The translations under genes were made by a program, and so were the position numbers. A DNA stretch of 49,129 nt from Actinomycetales bacterium. Lineage in GTDB: Bacteria; Actinomycetota; Actinomycetes; Nanopelagicales; Nanopelagicaceae. Below are positions 1 to 11,089 of the stretch, one piece after another. The stretch is taken from positions 1-49,129 of the forward strand of contig JAGWYO010000009.1 in NCBI GenBank assembly GCA_018969355.1. Reading direction: 5' to 3'. Every line of letters starts with the position of its first letter. The stretch's first letter is position 1. The notes below the pieces were generated by a model. It saw only the letters and a program-made list of their open reading frames with translations, did no database searches and was not told the DNA's origin.

Positions 1-29
1 ATCACATCAGCTGCGCTCTATAACTGGTT

Positions 30-287
30 TTAGATAATTTTGAGGGCTTGAAGCTTTGCCTTCAAGTCATTATCTGATGGCTCAGTTAAGTGAGTACCGT
101 CAGAGAAGACAATGACAGGAATTGACTGTGCTCCGCCATTAATTTCTTTGACTTTATCTGCTGCACTTAGATCAGCATCAACATCGATAAGTGTGTATTC
201 AACATTTAACTCTTCAAATAAGCGCTTAGAACGGCGGCAATCTCCGCACCAGTCAGCGCCATACATTGTGATTTGATCTTTTGACAT
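30..287 (-). CDS. Mycoredoxin-like glutaredoxin
   Basis: A small cytosolic thioredoxin-fold protein of 85 residues. The redox motif C14-G-D-C17 follows a Trp (WCGDC), a cis-proline lies at S55-I56-P57, and an N50-G-G loop precedes it. This arrangement matches actinobacterial mycoredoxins, which reduce mycothiol mixed disulfides on proteins. It is inferred to use mycothiol because the motif and length resemble mycobacterial mycoredoxin-1 more than enterobacterial CPYC glutaredoxins. The start has a good ribosome binding site (GGGAG), and the gene follows dapB by 12 bases in the same direction, so it is probably the last gene of that transcript. Function as a redoxin is secure; the exact thiol partner is not. 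Confidence 0.85.
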   Translation of the reverse strand: MSKDQITMYGADWCGDCRRSKRLFEELNVEYTLIDVDADLSAADKVKEINGGAQSIPVIVFSDGTHLTEPSDNDLKAKLQALKII

Positions 288-299
288 GTGCTTCTCCCT

Positions 300-2308
<2,009 letters not shown>

Positions 2309-4510
2309 TTATTCTGCAGAACCTGTTGTTTCACCTTCAAGAACAGGAACCAAAGACAACTTTCCCTTTGGGTCAATCTCGCCGATTTCAACTTGAATCT
2401 TGTCGCCAACCTTCATGACTTCTTCCAAGTTTTCAATGCGCTTCCCACCATGCATCTTGCGAATCTGAGACACGTGGAGCAAGCCATCTTTACCTGGCAT
2501 CAATGAGACAAATGCACCAAATGCTGCAAGCTTTACAACGGTACCGAGGTAGCGCTCTCCAACTTCTGGCATCTGTGGGTTAGCAATTGCATTGATTTGT
2601 GCACGTGCAGCTTCGGCTGATGGACCATCAACTGCGCCGATATAAATCGTGCCGTCATCTTCAATTGAGATTTCTGCGCCAGTTTCATCTTGGATCTGGT
2701 TAATAATCTTGCCCTTTGGCCCGATTACTGCCCCAATCTGATCCACTGGAATCTTCACAGAGATAATGCGTGGAGCAAATGGGCTCATCTCATCTGGGCC
2801 ATCAATTGCTTCATTCATTACATCTAAAATTGCAAGGCGGGCTTCTTTAGCTTGGTGCAGTGCACCAGCTAGAACTGAAGCTGGAATTCCATCAAGCTTG
2901 GTATCTAGCTGCAGCGCAGTCACGAACTCCTTTGTTCCTGCGACTTTAAAGTCCATATCACCAAATGCATCTTCTGCACCAAGGATGTCAGTTAGTGCTA
3001 CGTACTCGACCTTGCCATCGACAGTGTCAGAGATTAGACCCATTGCAATACCTGCAACAGGTGCGCGTAGTGGAACGCCTGCGTTATAGAGCGCAAGTGT
3101 TGATGCACACACAGATCCCATAGATGTTGACCCATTTGAACCAAGGGCTTCAGAGACCTGACGAATTGCGTAAGGGAACTCTTCACGAGTTGGAAGAACT
3201 GGAATCAAAGCACGCTCTGCAAGTGCACCGTGGCCGATTTCGCGACGCTTAGGTGTACCAACACGACCTGTCTCACCAGTTGAATATGGTGGGAAGTTGT
3301 AGTTGTGCATATAACGCTTATGGTTTTCAGGATTCAACGTATCTAACTGTTGTTCCATCTTGAGCATGTTCAGAGTCGTGATTCCCAGAATCTGTGTCTC
3401 TCCGCGTTCAAAGATTGCTGAACCATGAACGCGAGGAATTACTTCAACCTCTGCAGATAGTGCACGGATATCACGCAATCCACGTCCATCGATACGAATC
3501 TTGTCACGCAAAACGCGCGCACGAACAAGCTTCTTCGTTAATGAACGAAACGCTGCAGGAACTTCCTTCTCACGGCCTTCAAAGGCAGCAGAGACTGATT
3601 CCTTCACAGATGCACTAATTTCATCAATCTTTGTTTCGCGCTCTTGCTTACCAGAAATTGTTAACGCCTTTGCAAGATCTGCACTAGCAGCCTTTTCAAC
3701 AGCTGCAAATACATCATCTTGGTAATCAAGAAAGACTGGGAACTCAGCAGTTGGCTTTGCAGCCACCTTGGCAAGTTTTGCTTGTGCCTCGCAGAGAATC
3801 TTGATAAATGGCTTTGCAGCATCGAGACCTTGTGCAACAACTTCTTCAGTAGGAGTTGGTGCGCCACCCTTGATGAGTTCAATCGTGCGCTCTGTGGCTT
3901 CTGCTTCAACCATCATGATTGCAACATCGCCATCGCTAATGCGACCAGCCACAACCATGTCAAAAACTGCATGTGCAACCTGTGAATGGTTAGGGAAAGC
4001 AACCCACTGTCCATCAATCAAAGCAACGCGAACGCCACCGATTGGACCAGAGAAAGGTAGACCTGCAAGTTGTGTTGACATTGAAGAAGCATTGATCGCA
4101 ATCACGTCATACATGTGGTCAGGATCAAGTGCCATAACTGTCACTACGATTTGAACTTCATTGCGAAGTCCTTTAACAAATGATGGACGCAATGGACGGT
4201 CGATTAAACGACAGGTAAGAATTGCATCTTCTGATGGACGACCCTCACGACGGAAGAACGATCCTGGAATACGACCAACTGCATACATCTTCTCTTCAAC
4301 ATCGACTGTTAAAGGAAAGAAATCAAATTGATCTTTAGGAGCCTTTGATGCTGTTGTAGCTGAGAAGATCATTGTTTGATCATCTAAGTAAACGGCTGCT
4401 GCTCCTGCAGCTTGACGCGCTAAGCGACCTGTTTCAAAACGAATCTCTCGTTTTCCATATTTCCCGTTATCAATAACTGCAACGGCTGACTGAACCTCTT
4501 GACCCTCCAT
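2309..4510 (-). CDS. pnp: Polyribonucleotide nucleotidyltransferase (PNPase)
   Basis: A phosphorolytic 3'-5' exoribonuclease that degrades mRNA and can add heteropolymeric tails. Two RNase PH-type domains flank an all-helical segment. A KH domain starts near residue 592 (GAVIGPKGK) and an S1 domain near 651 ([13 protein letters not shown]). The reading frame opens 33 bases further upstream at 4543, but the ATG at 4510 is preferred: it follows a very strong AAAGGAGG four bases away, and the protein then begins MEGQEV. That gives 733 residues, normal for actinobacteria. It lies downstream of rpsO, the classic arrangement, with a hairpin-rich leader between the two genes. Confidence 0.95.
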   Translation of the reverse strand: MEGQEVQSAVAVIDNGKYGKREIRFETGRLARQAAGAAAVYLDDQTMIFSATTASKAPKDQFDFFPLTVDVEEKMYAVGRIPGSFFRREGRPSEDAILTCRLIDRPLRPSFVKGLRNEVQIVVTVMALDPDHMYDVIAINASSMSTQLAGLPFSGPIGGVRVALIDGQWVAFPNHSQVAHAVFDMVVAGRISDGDVAIMMVEAEATERTIELIKGGAPTPTEEVVAQGLDAAKPFIKILCEAQAKLAKVAAKPTAEFPVFLDYQDDVFAAVEKAASADLAKALTISGKQERETKIDEISASVKESVSAAFEGREKEVPAAFRSLTKKLVRARVLRDKIRIDGRGLRDIRALSAEVEVIPRVHGSAIFERGETQILGITTLNMLKMEQQLDTLNPENHKRYMHNYNFPPYSTGETGRVGTPKRREIGHGALAERALIPVLPTREEFPYAIRQVSEALGSNGSTSMGSVCASTLALYNAGVPLRAPVAGIAMGLISDTVDGKVEYVALTDILGAEDAFGDMDFKVAGTKEFVTALQLDTKLDGIPASVLAGALHQAKEARLAILDVMNEAIDGPDEMSPFAPRIISVKIPVDQIGAVIGPKGKIINQIQDETGAEISIEDDGTIYIGAVDGPSAEAARAQINAIANPQMPEVGERYLGTVVKLAAFGAFVSLMPGKDGLLHVSQIRKMHGGKRIENLEEVMKVGDKIQVEIGEIDPKGKLSLVPVLEGETTGSAE

Positions 4511-4547
4511 GGGTCCTCCTTTATTACTATGGACGCGACTCATTGCA

Positions 4548-4622
4548 AGTCACATCGTGGTGACTACCCACTTAAAGGAGAAATGAATCTTCGATCGAAG
4601 TTCACGCACATTAATTTGTGCG
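4548..4622 (-). promoter_or_regulatory. Hairpin-rich rpsO-pnp intercistronic leader
   Basis: Three perfect inverted repeats lie in the 163 bases between rpsO and pnp. They are a 6-bp stem 4605-4610/4617-4622 with a 6-base loop, a 12-base palindrome CTTCGATCGAAG at 4589-4600, and a 6-bp stem 4548-4553/4560-4565. None is followed by a U-run, so they are not ordinary terminators. In Escherichia coli the equivalent leader is cut by RNase III and then used by PNPase to repress itself. A similar role here is inference from position and structure. Confidence 0.5.
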
Positions 4623-4673
4623 GAAACCACTACCGAGGACCATTTGCCTTGAAGTGGTGTAGGTATTACTTAA

Positions 4674-4943
4674 TTAGCGGCGAATACCGAGCTTGTCGAT
4701 AATCACGCGATAACGGTTGATATCTGTCTTGGCAAGATATTGAAGAATGCGACGACGACGACCAACTAGCAACAACAGACCACGACGGTTGTGGTGATCA
4801 TGAGGGTTGGTTTTTAAATGTGATGTGATTTCTTCAATACGCTGAGATAGCAAAGCGACCTGTGCTTCAGGACTTCCCGTGTCAGTAGGAGTAGATCCGA
4901 ACTTTGCGACAATTTGCTGTGTTACTTCTGGTGTTAGTGCCAT
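4674..4943 (-). CDS. rpsO: 30S ribosomal protein S15
   Basis: An 89-residue primary 16S rRNA-binding protein of the small subunit platform. The family signature is clear: [15 protein letters not shown] near residues 22-36, the HDHHNRRGL stretch that contacts the rRNA three-way junction, and a basic C-terminus with [10 protein letters not shown]. It starts with ATG nine bases after AGGAG. It is followed on the same strand by pnp. Its leader carries a strong hairpin that may serve feedback control by S15, as in many bacteria. Confidence 0.97.
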   Translation of the reverse strand: MALTPEVTQQIVAKFGSTPTDTGSPEAQVALLSQRIEEITSHLKTNPHDHHNRRGLLLLVGRRRRILQYLAKTDINRYRVIIDKLGIRR

Positions 4944-4970
4944 TCTTAAGTACTCCTTGGTTTCTGATCA

Positions 4971-5002
4971 CGAGGGCTTTCGGTTTGCCTCACGAAAGCT
5001 CG
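4971..5002 (-). promoter_or_regulatory. Strong hairpin in the rpsO leader
   Basis: The arms 4971-4982 and 4993-5002 pair as CGAG plus CTTTCG against CGAAAG plus CTCG, with a two-base GG bulge and a 10-base loop. No U-run follows, so it is not a terminator. It sits 28 bases upstream of the S15 start codon, and a bulged stem is the kind of structure S15 recognises in leaders of several phyla. Autoregulation by S15 is inference. Confidence 0.4.
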
Positions 5003-5057
5003 CTTTCTCGTTGGACTGGGCAAGATTACCAGCGGGGGCGAATAAGGTGAAATCCTG

Positions 5058-5063
5058 AGCCTA
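5058..5063 (-). promoter_or_regulatory. Candidate -10 box (TAGGCT) for rpsO
   Basis: The box coincides with the TAG stop codon of ribF followed by GCT. It is the same hexamer found directly upstream of several leaderless starts in this window. If used, transcription would begin near 5051 and give a leader of about 108 bases containing the hairpin at 4971-5002. No convincing -35 box is seen. Confidence 0.35.
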
Positions 5064-5933
5064 GAGCTCGGTTAATTCACGGGCTTTGGCGCAATCTTTG
5101 GCCATCTGATCAAGTAATGGCGCAACTCCATCAAATTTTAATGTTTCACGAAGTCGCCAACCAAATTCAATTGTTGCCCGCTGTGAATAGAGCTCTAATC
5201 CAACTTGATCAATTGCATATGCCTCAACTTGGCGGCCTCGAATTCCATCAAAAGTTGGATTAGTTCCAATTGAAATAGCTGCCGGCCAACGATTAATTCC
5301 GACCGTTAACCATCCCGCATACACACCATCGGCTGGAATAGTTTGATGTTCAAGATCTCCCAAATTTGCAGTTGGATAACCAATCTGACGGCCGCGCTTT
5401 TCACCATGAACCACGATGCCATCTAAACGGTGAGGTCTAGTCAATAGTGCTCGTGCTTGTTCAACATCTCCTTCAACAATTAAGTTACGGATCCGGGTGG
5501 ATGAAACTATGTCTCCCTCTAAAGGCTCTAGATCAAGCACAATAGTTTCAAACTCAGGATGAGCCTTCAATGAATCAACATTTCCTGCTGCCTTTGATCC
5601 ATAGGTAAAGTTCTTCCCCACTACAACTTTGGTTGCGCCTAACTGGTCCACTAGAACTTTGGTGACGAAATCCTCTGGCGACATAGCTGCAAATTCAGGG
5701 GTGAACTTCATAACGGCAACTTGATCGGCGTTGTGAATTTTGAGTAGCTCAATCCGATCAGTCAAAATGGTGAGCAAAGTTGGCGCTCGATCAGGTGCAA
5801 AGACAGTTGTTGGGTGTGGATCAAAAGTCAGCGCAATAATCTTTTCATCGCCAGCAATCTGTTTAGCATGGTTGAGCACTTCTTGGTGTCCCTTATGGAC
5901 TCCATCAAATACTCCAATTACTACAACGCTCAT
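5061..5933 (-). CDS. ribF: Bifunctional riboflavin kinase / FAD synthetase
   Basis: Makes FMN from riboflavin and ATP, then FAD from FMN. The N-terminal nucleotidyltransferase half carries GVFDGVHKGH at residues 7-16 and SSTRIR at 144-149. The C-terminal kinase half carries GRQIGYPTANL at 181-191, then PADGVYAG. At 290 residues it is slightly short but contains both domains. It lies 18 bases downstream of truB in the same direction, the usual actinobacterial neighbour. Its stop codon TAG is embedded in a TAGGCT box that may serve rpsO. Confidence 0.95.
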   Translation of the reverse strand: MSVVVIGVFDGVHKGHQEVLNHAKQIAGDEKIIALTFDPHPTTVFAPDRAPTLLTILTDRIELLKIHNADQVAVMKFTPEFAAMSPEDFVTKVLVDQLGATKVVVGKNFTYGSKAAGNVDSLKAHPEFETIVLDLEPLEGDIVSSTRIRNLIVEGDVEQARALLTRPHRLDGIVVHGEKRGRQIGYPTANLGDLEHQTIPADGVYAGWLTVGINRWPAAISIGTNPTFDGIRGRQVEAYAIDQVGLELYSQRATIEFGWRLRETLKFDGVAPLLDQMAKDCAKARELTEL

Positions 5934-5951
5934 GTTTCTATTCTCTCAGAC

Positions 5952-6785
5952 CTAGTGAGCGGGCGCGAACACGGCGATGGGTTTGGCTAATCCATCCTTG
6001 TTGCACAGCAGAGCAATGAGATCTTGACCAGAAATAGCAGCATAAATCGCTTCGTCTGGATTGGCACTCAGTGGGCGGCCGAAGGAAAGTTGATTGACTT
6101 CATCAAGTGCAAGCTCCCGCACGATAAAAACTGTTCGTGCAACATCTACTAATCCAAGGGTTGAAAACTCCCCTGCCCGTAGGGATGAAAGTGAAATGGA
6201 GTTTTCTAAACCAAAACCGGCTACGCGTGTTCGGCGCAGGGAATTTAAATACCCACCTACCCCGAGAGCATCCCCACAATCTCGTGCTATAGCGCGGATA
6301 AAGGTGCCGGCCGAACATGCAACTTCAATATCGATTTCAATTGCATTTCCTAAGTGGCGAATCGCTCTAATTTCTAACTCTGAAATTGTAACTTCTCGCT
6401 CTGCAAGCTCTACTTTTTCTCCGGCTCGCACGCGATTATATGCTCGCTCACCATCGACCTTTATGGCAGAGACAGAACTTGGGCGTTGCATGATTGTTCC
6501 ACGCATCTTGACCATCTCTGCTTCAATGTGTGAATTAGTAATTGCTGAGACATCTGCACGTGAAATAACTTCACCTTCAACATCATCTGTAACTGTTGCA
6601 GCACCTAAAACAACAGTTGCTTCATAGGTTTTCTGCCCATGAGTGATGTATTGAAGTAAGCGGGTTCCATTATTAAAGCCTAAAACTAAAACACCTGTGG
6701 CCATCGGATCAAGAGTTCCTGCATGACCCACTTTGCGGGTGCCAAGTGCGCGCCGTGCAATCGCCACAACATCATGGCTTGTCAT
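5952..6785 (-). CDS. truB: tRNA pseudouridine(55) synthase, atypical 5' end
   Basis: Converts U55 of tRNA T-loops to pseudouridine. From the ATG at 6785 the protein has 277 residues, with catalytic D26 inside GHAGTLDP. TruB proteins normally begin with a conserved strand and DKPxGxTS motif before this point. Here the same frame continues upstream as GFLVVDKEPG up to about 6824, but contains no ATG, GTG or TTG before an in-frame stop near rbfA. An ATC at 6824 lies seven bases after a GAGG and would give 290 residues; CTG is another option. The coordinates given use the first ordinary start, but the true N-terminus is probably upstream. Confidence 0.88.
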   Translation of the reverse strand: MTSHDVVAIARRALGTRKVGHAGTLDPMATGVLVLGFNNGTRLLQYITHGQKTYEATVVLGAATVTDDVEGEVISRADVSAITNSHIEAEMVKMRGTIMQRPSSVSAIKVDGERAYNRVRAGEKVELAEREVTISELEIRAIRHLGNAIEIDIEVACSAGTFIRAIARDCGDALGVGGYLNSLRRTRVAGFGLENSISLSSLRAGEFSTLGLVDVARTVFIVRELALDEVNQLSFGRPLSANPDEAIYAAISGQDLIALLCNKDGLAKPIAVFAPAH

Positions 6786-6826
6786 ACCTGGTTCTTTATC
6801 TACAACCAGAAATCCGTGCTCGATGA

Positions 6827-7261
6827 TTAATCCTCGTCAATTATACGAGGAGCTTTATATGGATCTTCTCCCCCGGCATATGTTGCATTTGCGCGAAGAG
6901 CAGCTACCTGAGCATCTAATTCATGTACTTTTGATAGCAATGAATCAAGTGCTTTTGCACTCTCTGGTAAACCATCTTCAAAGAAGGCAAGTGTTGGTGT
7001 GATACGCAAACCTAATTCACGCCCCAACGCTGATCTGATTGCACCATTTGCACTCTCTAGTGCAGCAGTGGTTGCTGCGCGTTGGTCGATATCGCCCAGC
7101 ACAGTATAGAAAATAGAGGCTTGTTGTAGATCTCCTGTTACACGTGCATCAGTGACTGTGACGAAACCAAGACGAGGATCTTTAATCTTTGTCTCAAGCA
7201 ACTGCGCCACAATTACTTTGATTCGGTCTGCAACCTTCTGGCTGCGGTGTGATGCTGCCAT
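6827..7261 (-). CDS. rbfA: Ribosome-binding factor A
   Basis: A 144-residue KH-like protein that binds the 30S subunit and assists 16S rRNA 5' end maturation, especially in the cold. Characteristic segments are RVADRIK-like VADRIKVIVA near residues 10-19, the DPRLGFVTVTDARVTGDL stretch near 28-45, and GLRITPTLAFF near 103-113. It starts two bases after infB stops, and truB follows at once; the coding region of truB may overlap its stop. The infB-rbfA-truB order is widely conserved. Confidence 0.95.
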   Translation of the reverse strand: MAASHRSQKVADRIKVIVAQLLETKIKDPRLGFVTVTDARVTGDLQQASIFYTVLGDIDQRAATTAALESANGAIRSALGRELGLRITPTLAFFEDGLPESAKALDSLLSKVHELDAQVAALRANATYAGGEDPYKAPRIIDED

Positions 7262-7263
7262 TT

Positions 7264-9951
7264 CTATACCCGCTTTTTCTCGCGCATCTCAAAGACTTGA
7301 ATGGTGTCGCCAATTTGAAGATCCTTCATATTGCCAAGACCAATTCCGCATTCAAAACCTTCTTTGACTTCATTTGCATCATCCTTAAAGCGCTTGAGTG
7401 AATCTATTGTGAGGTTATCAAGGATAAGGGTTTCACCACGCAAAATACGTGCCTTTGCGTTACGACGGATAACCCCATCTTTAACAAGTGAACCTGCGAT
7501 ATTTCCTGCCTTAGAAGATTTAAAGATCTCGCGCACTTCAGCGTTACCAATGATTGCTTCTTCATAGATTGGTTTGAGCAGACCTTTAAGTGAGAGCTCA
7601 ATCTCTTCAATTGCTTGATAGATAACTGAGTAGAAGCGAACTTCAACTCCTTCTTGATCGGCAAAGATTGCAGTCTGTGGTTCTGGCTTAACATTAAAGC
7701 CGATCACTACTGCAGTTGAAGCAGATGCCAACGTGATATCGCTCTTGGTAATTGCACCAACACCACGGTGAATAACACGTAAATCAACCTCTGCGCCAAC
7801 ATCTAGCTGCATCAACGCTTCTTCTAGTGCTTCCACAGATCCACTCACGTCACCCTTAAGGATTAAGTTAAGTGTTGTGATCTTGGACTGTTCCATAAAG
7901 TCTTCAAGGGAGACCTTCTTGCGAGCCTTAGCAAGTTGAGCATTGCGCTCTGCAGCCTGCCGCTTTTCAGCGATCTGACGAGCAGTGCGATCTTCATCGG
8001 CTACTAAGAATGTATCTCCAGCACTTGGAACAGATGTGAAACCAAGCACCTGAACTGGACGAGATGGACCAGCGATTTCTACTGAATCACCATTTTCATC
8101 CAACATTGCACGAACGCGACCAAATGCACCACCGGCAACAATTGGATCACCAATACGTAGCGTTCCACGTTGCACAAGGACAGTTGTTACTGGACCACGA
8201 CCACGATCGAGGTGGGCTTCAATTGCAACTCCACGAGCAGAATCATCTGCGACTGCGCGTAGATCAATTGCTGCATCTGCCGTGAGAAGAATGGATTCAA
8301 TTAAATCATCAACGCCTTGACCTGATTTAGCAGAGACGTTTACGAAGATTGTTTCTCCGCCGTACTCTTCTGCAATCAAGTTGTACTCAGTTAACTGCTG
8401 GCGGACCTTATCTGGGTTAGCGCCATCTTTATCCATCTTATTGACTGCCACAACGATTGGAACATCTGCTGCTTGAGCGTGATTTAACGCTTCAATAGTC
8501 TGCGGCATAATTCCATCATCGGCAGCAACAACGAGAACGGCTATGTCAGTTACCTTTGCACCACGAGCACGCATAGCTGTGAAAGCCTCATGACCTGGTG
8601 TGTCAATAAAGGTGATAGCACGATTAATTCCATCATGATCATGATGAATTTGGTAAGCACCGATGTGCTGAGTAATTCCACCAGCTTCAGACTTCATCAC
8701 TTCACTCTTACGAATTGCATCCAAAAGTGAAGTCTTACCATGATCAACGTGACCCATAACAGTCACAACTGGTGGACGCGCAACCAATGTATCTGGATCA
8801 ATATCACTGATTTCATCAGTTAAATCAATATCAAATCCTTGTAGGAGTTCACGATCTTCATCTTCTGGGCTAACAATTTGGATGTCATAACCGAGTTGAA
8901 CGCCAAGAATTTCAAAAGTATCAGCATCAACAGATTGTGTTGCTGTAACCATCTCTCCTAAGTGAAATAAGGCTGCAACTAACGCTGCTGGATCTGCATT
9001 GATCTTGTCCGCAAAATCTGCCAATGAAGCACCGCGGCGCATACGGATTGGAGTCTTGCCATCACCGTGTGGAATAACTGCTCCGCCAAGTTGTGGTGCT
9101 TGCATATTGTCGAATTCATCGCGTAATGCTTTTCTAGATTTAGATTTACGTCCTGACTTCTTGCTCGCATTCTTTCCAAATGCGCCACCTGCTCCGCCAC
9201 GTTGTGGTGGACGACCACCACCTGCACGTTGCGGACCACCTGCTGGAGCGCCACTGACATTTGATTTATAAGGAGATACAGGTGCCCCAGTTGATGGCGC
9301 TGCATTACGTGGTGCAAAACCAGCAGCTGCTGGTGGGCGAGATCCCGGTGGGCGTGCAGCAAATCCTGGACGAACTGAACCTGGGCGCGGTCCTGACATT
9401 CCAGGACGTTGTGGTGCAGCGCCTGGTCGTTGTGGTGCACCTGTTGGACGTTGCGGTGGACGAGGAGTCGTGCCACCAGTTGAAAATGGATTATTACCTG
9501 GACGTGGTGGACGTGGAACTGCTCCACCAGTTGAAAATGGATTATTACCTGGACGTGGCGCAGGTTTTGGAAGCTTGGATTGTTCTTCAGCTTTGACTTC
9601 AGCAGCATGTGTCTTTGCAGTCTCTGCCTTTGCTGCTTCAACGCGCTCTTGTTGTGCTTTAAGTGCATTGATATCAACGCCAAGTTCTGCCGCTAACTCT
9701 GCAGCCTGCTGCGCACTTACTTCACTTTTAGGTTTGGCCGCCGCCTTTTTGGCCGCCGCCTTTTTGACAGGCTTTTTTTCCTCCGCAGGTTTTGCATCGG
9801 GATACATCTCGATGAGCTTGCGCACAACTGGCGCTTCTACTGTCGATGATGCTGATCGGACGAATTCGCCCATTTCTTGGAGCTTTGCAAGGACAACCTT
9901 GCTCTCCATACCGAGTTGCTTTGCTAACTCGTGTACGCGGACCTTTGACAC
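7264..9951 (-). CDS. infB: Translation initiation factor IF-2
   Basis: A GTPase that delivers initiator fMet-tRNA to the ribosome. The G domain begins near residue 400 with GHVDHGKTS, then [15 protein letters not shown] and SAKSG; beta-barrel and C-terminal tRNA-binding domains follow. The N-terminus has the IF2_N fold ([11 protein letters not shown]), then an Ala/Lys-rich and a long Pro/Gly/Arg-rich linker typical of actinobacteria. The frame opens at 9975, but the GTG at 9951 is preferred: AGGGGA lies five bases before it, and the protein then starts (V)SKVRVHEL as in relatives, giving 895 residues. ylxR, usually between nusA and infB, is absent. Confidence 0.95.
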   Translation of the reverse strand: MSKVRVHELAKQLGMESKVVLAKLQEMGEFVRSASSTVEAPVVRKLIEMYPDAKPAEEKKPVKKAAAKKAAAKPKSEVSAQQAAELAAELGVDINALKAQQERVEAAKAETAKTHAAEVKAEEQSKLPKPAPRPGNNPFSTGGAVPRPPRPGNNPFSTGGTTPRPPQRPTGAPQRPGAAPQRPGMSGPRPGSVRPGFAARPPGSRPPAAAGFAPRNAAPSTGAPVSPYKSNVSGAPAGGPQRAGGGRPPQRGGAGGAFGKNASKKSGRKSKSRKALRDEFDNMQAPQLGGAVIPHGDGKTPIRMRRGASLADFADKINADPAALVAALFHLGEMVTATQSVDADTFEILGVQLGYDIQIVSPEDEDRELLQGFDIDLTDEISDIDPDTLVARPPVVTVMGHVDHGKTSLLDAIRKSEVMKSEAGGITQHIGAYQIHHDHDGINRAITFIDTPGHEAFTAMRARGAKVTDIAVLVVAADDGIMPQTIEALNHAQAADVPIVVAVNKMDKDGANPDKVRQQLTEYNLIAEEYGGETIFVNVSAKSGQGVDDLIESILLTADAAIDLRAVADDSARGVAIEAHLDRGRGPVTTVLVQRGTLRIGDPIVAGGAFGRVRAMLDENGDSVEIAGPSRPVQVLGFTSVPSAGDTFLVADEDRTARQIAEKRQAAERNAQLAKARKKVSLEDFMEQSKITTLNLILKGDVSGSVEALEEALMQLDVGAEVDLRVIHRGVGAITKSDITLASASTAVVIGFNVKPEPQTAIFADQEGVEVRFYSVIYQAIEEIELSLKGLLKPIYEEAIIGNAEVREIFKSSKAGNIAGSLVKDGVIRRNAKARILRGETLILDNLTIDSLKRFKDDANEVKEGFECGIGLGNMKDLQIGDTIQVFEMREKKRV
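9473..9558 (-). repeat. Tandem 35-base repeat in the infB linker
   Basis: Two identical 35-base copies lie at 9473-9507 and 9524-9558, 51 bases apart. They encode the repeated segment [11 protein letters not shown] in the disordered Pro/Gly-rich linker of IF-2. Identity at the DNA level, third codon positions included, points to a recent duplication or to slippage and homogenisation rather than protein selection alone. Confidence 0.85.
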
Positions 9952-10008
9952 TTTTTCCCCTGTCTTGGCCCGCATGAAACTTCACATGCAAGCCCTAGTT
10001 GTACGACC

Positions 10009-10107
10009 TCATAGTTCTAGCGAGCTCATTTGAGTTTCATATCTTTCGTATCCATTTCTTCGGTTAATGCAGTGCCCCATGGTATCGAACCCAAGGCCTG
10101 AATACAT
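10009..10107 (-). CDS. Possible 32-residue small ORF between nusA and infB
   Basis: An ATG at 10107, five bases after AGG, opens a 32-codon frame (MYSGLGFDTMGHCINRR and onward) ending in TGA. It fills most of the gap where actinobacteria usually have ylxR, but shows no similarity to YlxR that I can recognise. Its ribosome binding site lies in the 5' arm of a hairpin (AAGGCC, 12-base loop, GGCCTT at 10093-10116) that also covers the nusA stop. Function unknown; it may be non-coding leader sequence of infB. Confidence 0.2.
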   Translation of the reverse strand: MYSGLGFDTMGHCINRRNGYERYETQMSSLEL

Positions 10108-10116
10108 AATGGCCTT
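10093..10116 (-). promoter_or_regulatory. Hairpin over the nusA stop codon
   Basis: A perfect 6-bp stem AAGGCC/GGCCTT with a 12-base loop starts inside the nusA stop region. No U-run follows, so it is not a terminator. It could limit ribosome entry at the small ORF, protect the nusA 3' end, or be chance. Confidence 0.3.
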
Positions 10117-11089
10117 AAGGCTCAACCGGATTGTCTGGGTGAATATCGATGCGCCAGCCAGTTAAACGGGCCGCTAAGCGTGCATTTTGCCCATCTTTTC
10201 CGATGGCAAGTGAGAGTTGGTAATCAGGCACAACCACCTTGGCACAGCGCCCGGCTAGGTCTGTGATTTGAACGGATGCAACTTTTGCTGGCGCAAGTGA
10301 ATGCCCAACAAATGTTGCAGGATCTTCTGACCAATCCACAATATCAATCTTCTCTCCATGCAATTCATCCATCACTGCGCGAGCACGTGCACCCATGGGT
10401 CCAATCAATGACCCTTTAGGACTGACTCCTGCACGGTGTGATCGAACTGCAATCTTGGTGCGATGTCCGGCTTCGCGTGCAACTGCCATGATTTCAACGA
10501 TGCGATCATTAATCTCAGGAACTTCTAGTGCAAATAACTGCTTCACAAGTGCTGGGTGGCTGCGAGATAACATGATCTCAGGGCCTTTTAATCCCTGTTT
10601 AACTTCAACAACAAAACATTTAATGCGATCACCGTGGTTGTAAACCTCACCTGGTACTTGTTCTTGTGGCGGAATTCGACCTTCAAAACGACCCAGGTTC
10701 ACTAGAATCATTTTTGGATCTCGCCCTTGCTGAACAACACCAGAGATAACATCGCCGACATTGGCGGTGAACTCAGCAACGATTGATGCATCATTAGTCT
10801 CACGCATCTTCATCTTGATCACTTGACGAGCAGTTGATGTGGCAACGCGCGAAAAACCCTCGGGCATATCTGGCTCATCGCCGATTTTTTCTCCAATTTC
10901 ATTGAACTGAGGAATCAATATTTGAATTTCTCCAGATTCGCGATCGAGAACAGCATGGGCATGTCGCTTTGCTTCATCAGTTTGGTTATAGGCCGTGAGA
11001 ACTCCCACTTCAATTGCTTGAATTAACTGCTCTAGTGGAATGCCTTTTTCATTGGTGAGCTCTACTAAGGCTGACATCTCAACATGCAT
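10115..11089 (-). CDS. nusA: Transcription termination/antitermination factor NusA
   Basis: Binds RNA polymerase and nascent RNA to modulate pausing, termination and rRNA antitermination. The 324 residues give the N-terminal polymerase-binding domain, an S1 domain near residues 105-180 (VGDVISGVVQ, LGRFEGRIPPQEQVPGE), then two KH domains (RTKIAVRSH, SPKGSLIGPMGARARAV; later KVVVPDYQLSLAIGKDGQNARLAA). It lacks the C-terminal acidic repeats of proteobacteria, as is normal for actinobacteria. The ATG overlaps the rimP stop by one base (TAATG), so the two are probably translationally coupled. Confidence 0.95.
   Translation of the reverse strand: MHVEMSALVELTNEKGIPLEQLIQAIEVGVLTAYNQTDEAKRHAHAVLDRESGEIQILIPQFNEIGEKIGDEPDMPEGFSRVATSTARQVIKMKMRETNDASIVAEFTANVGDVISGVVQQGRDPKMILVNLGRFEGRIPPQEQVPGEVYNHGDRIKCFVVEVKQGLKGPEIMLSRSHPALVKQLFALEVPEINDRIVEIMAVAREAGHRTKIAVRSHRAGVSPKGSLIGPMGARARAVMDELHGEKIDIVDWSEDPATFVGHSLAPAKVASVQITDLAGRCAKVVVPDYQLSLAIGKDGQNARLAARLTGWRIDIHPDNPVEP

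Noticed and set aside
6094-6627. 177-codon plus-strand frame opposite truB
   Set aside because: It lies entirely within a well-supported gene, with low-complexity Ser/Arg/Ala composition typical of antisense shadows.
9470-10033. 187-codon open frame on the plus strand opposite the 5' end of infB
   Set aside because: It is an antisense shadow of the Ala/Pro/Gly-rich infB linker, has skewed composition and no recognisable domain or start signal.
10075-10100. T-loop-like GGTTCGATACC on the minus strand between nusA and infB, considered as a tRNA
   Set aside because: No acceptor stem, anticodon arm or D-arm can be built around it.
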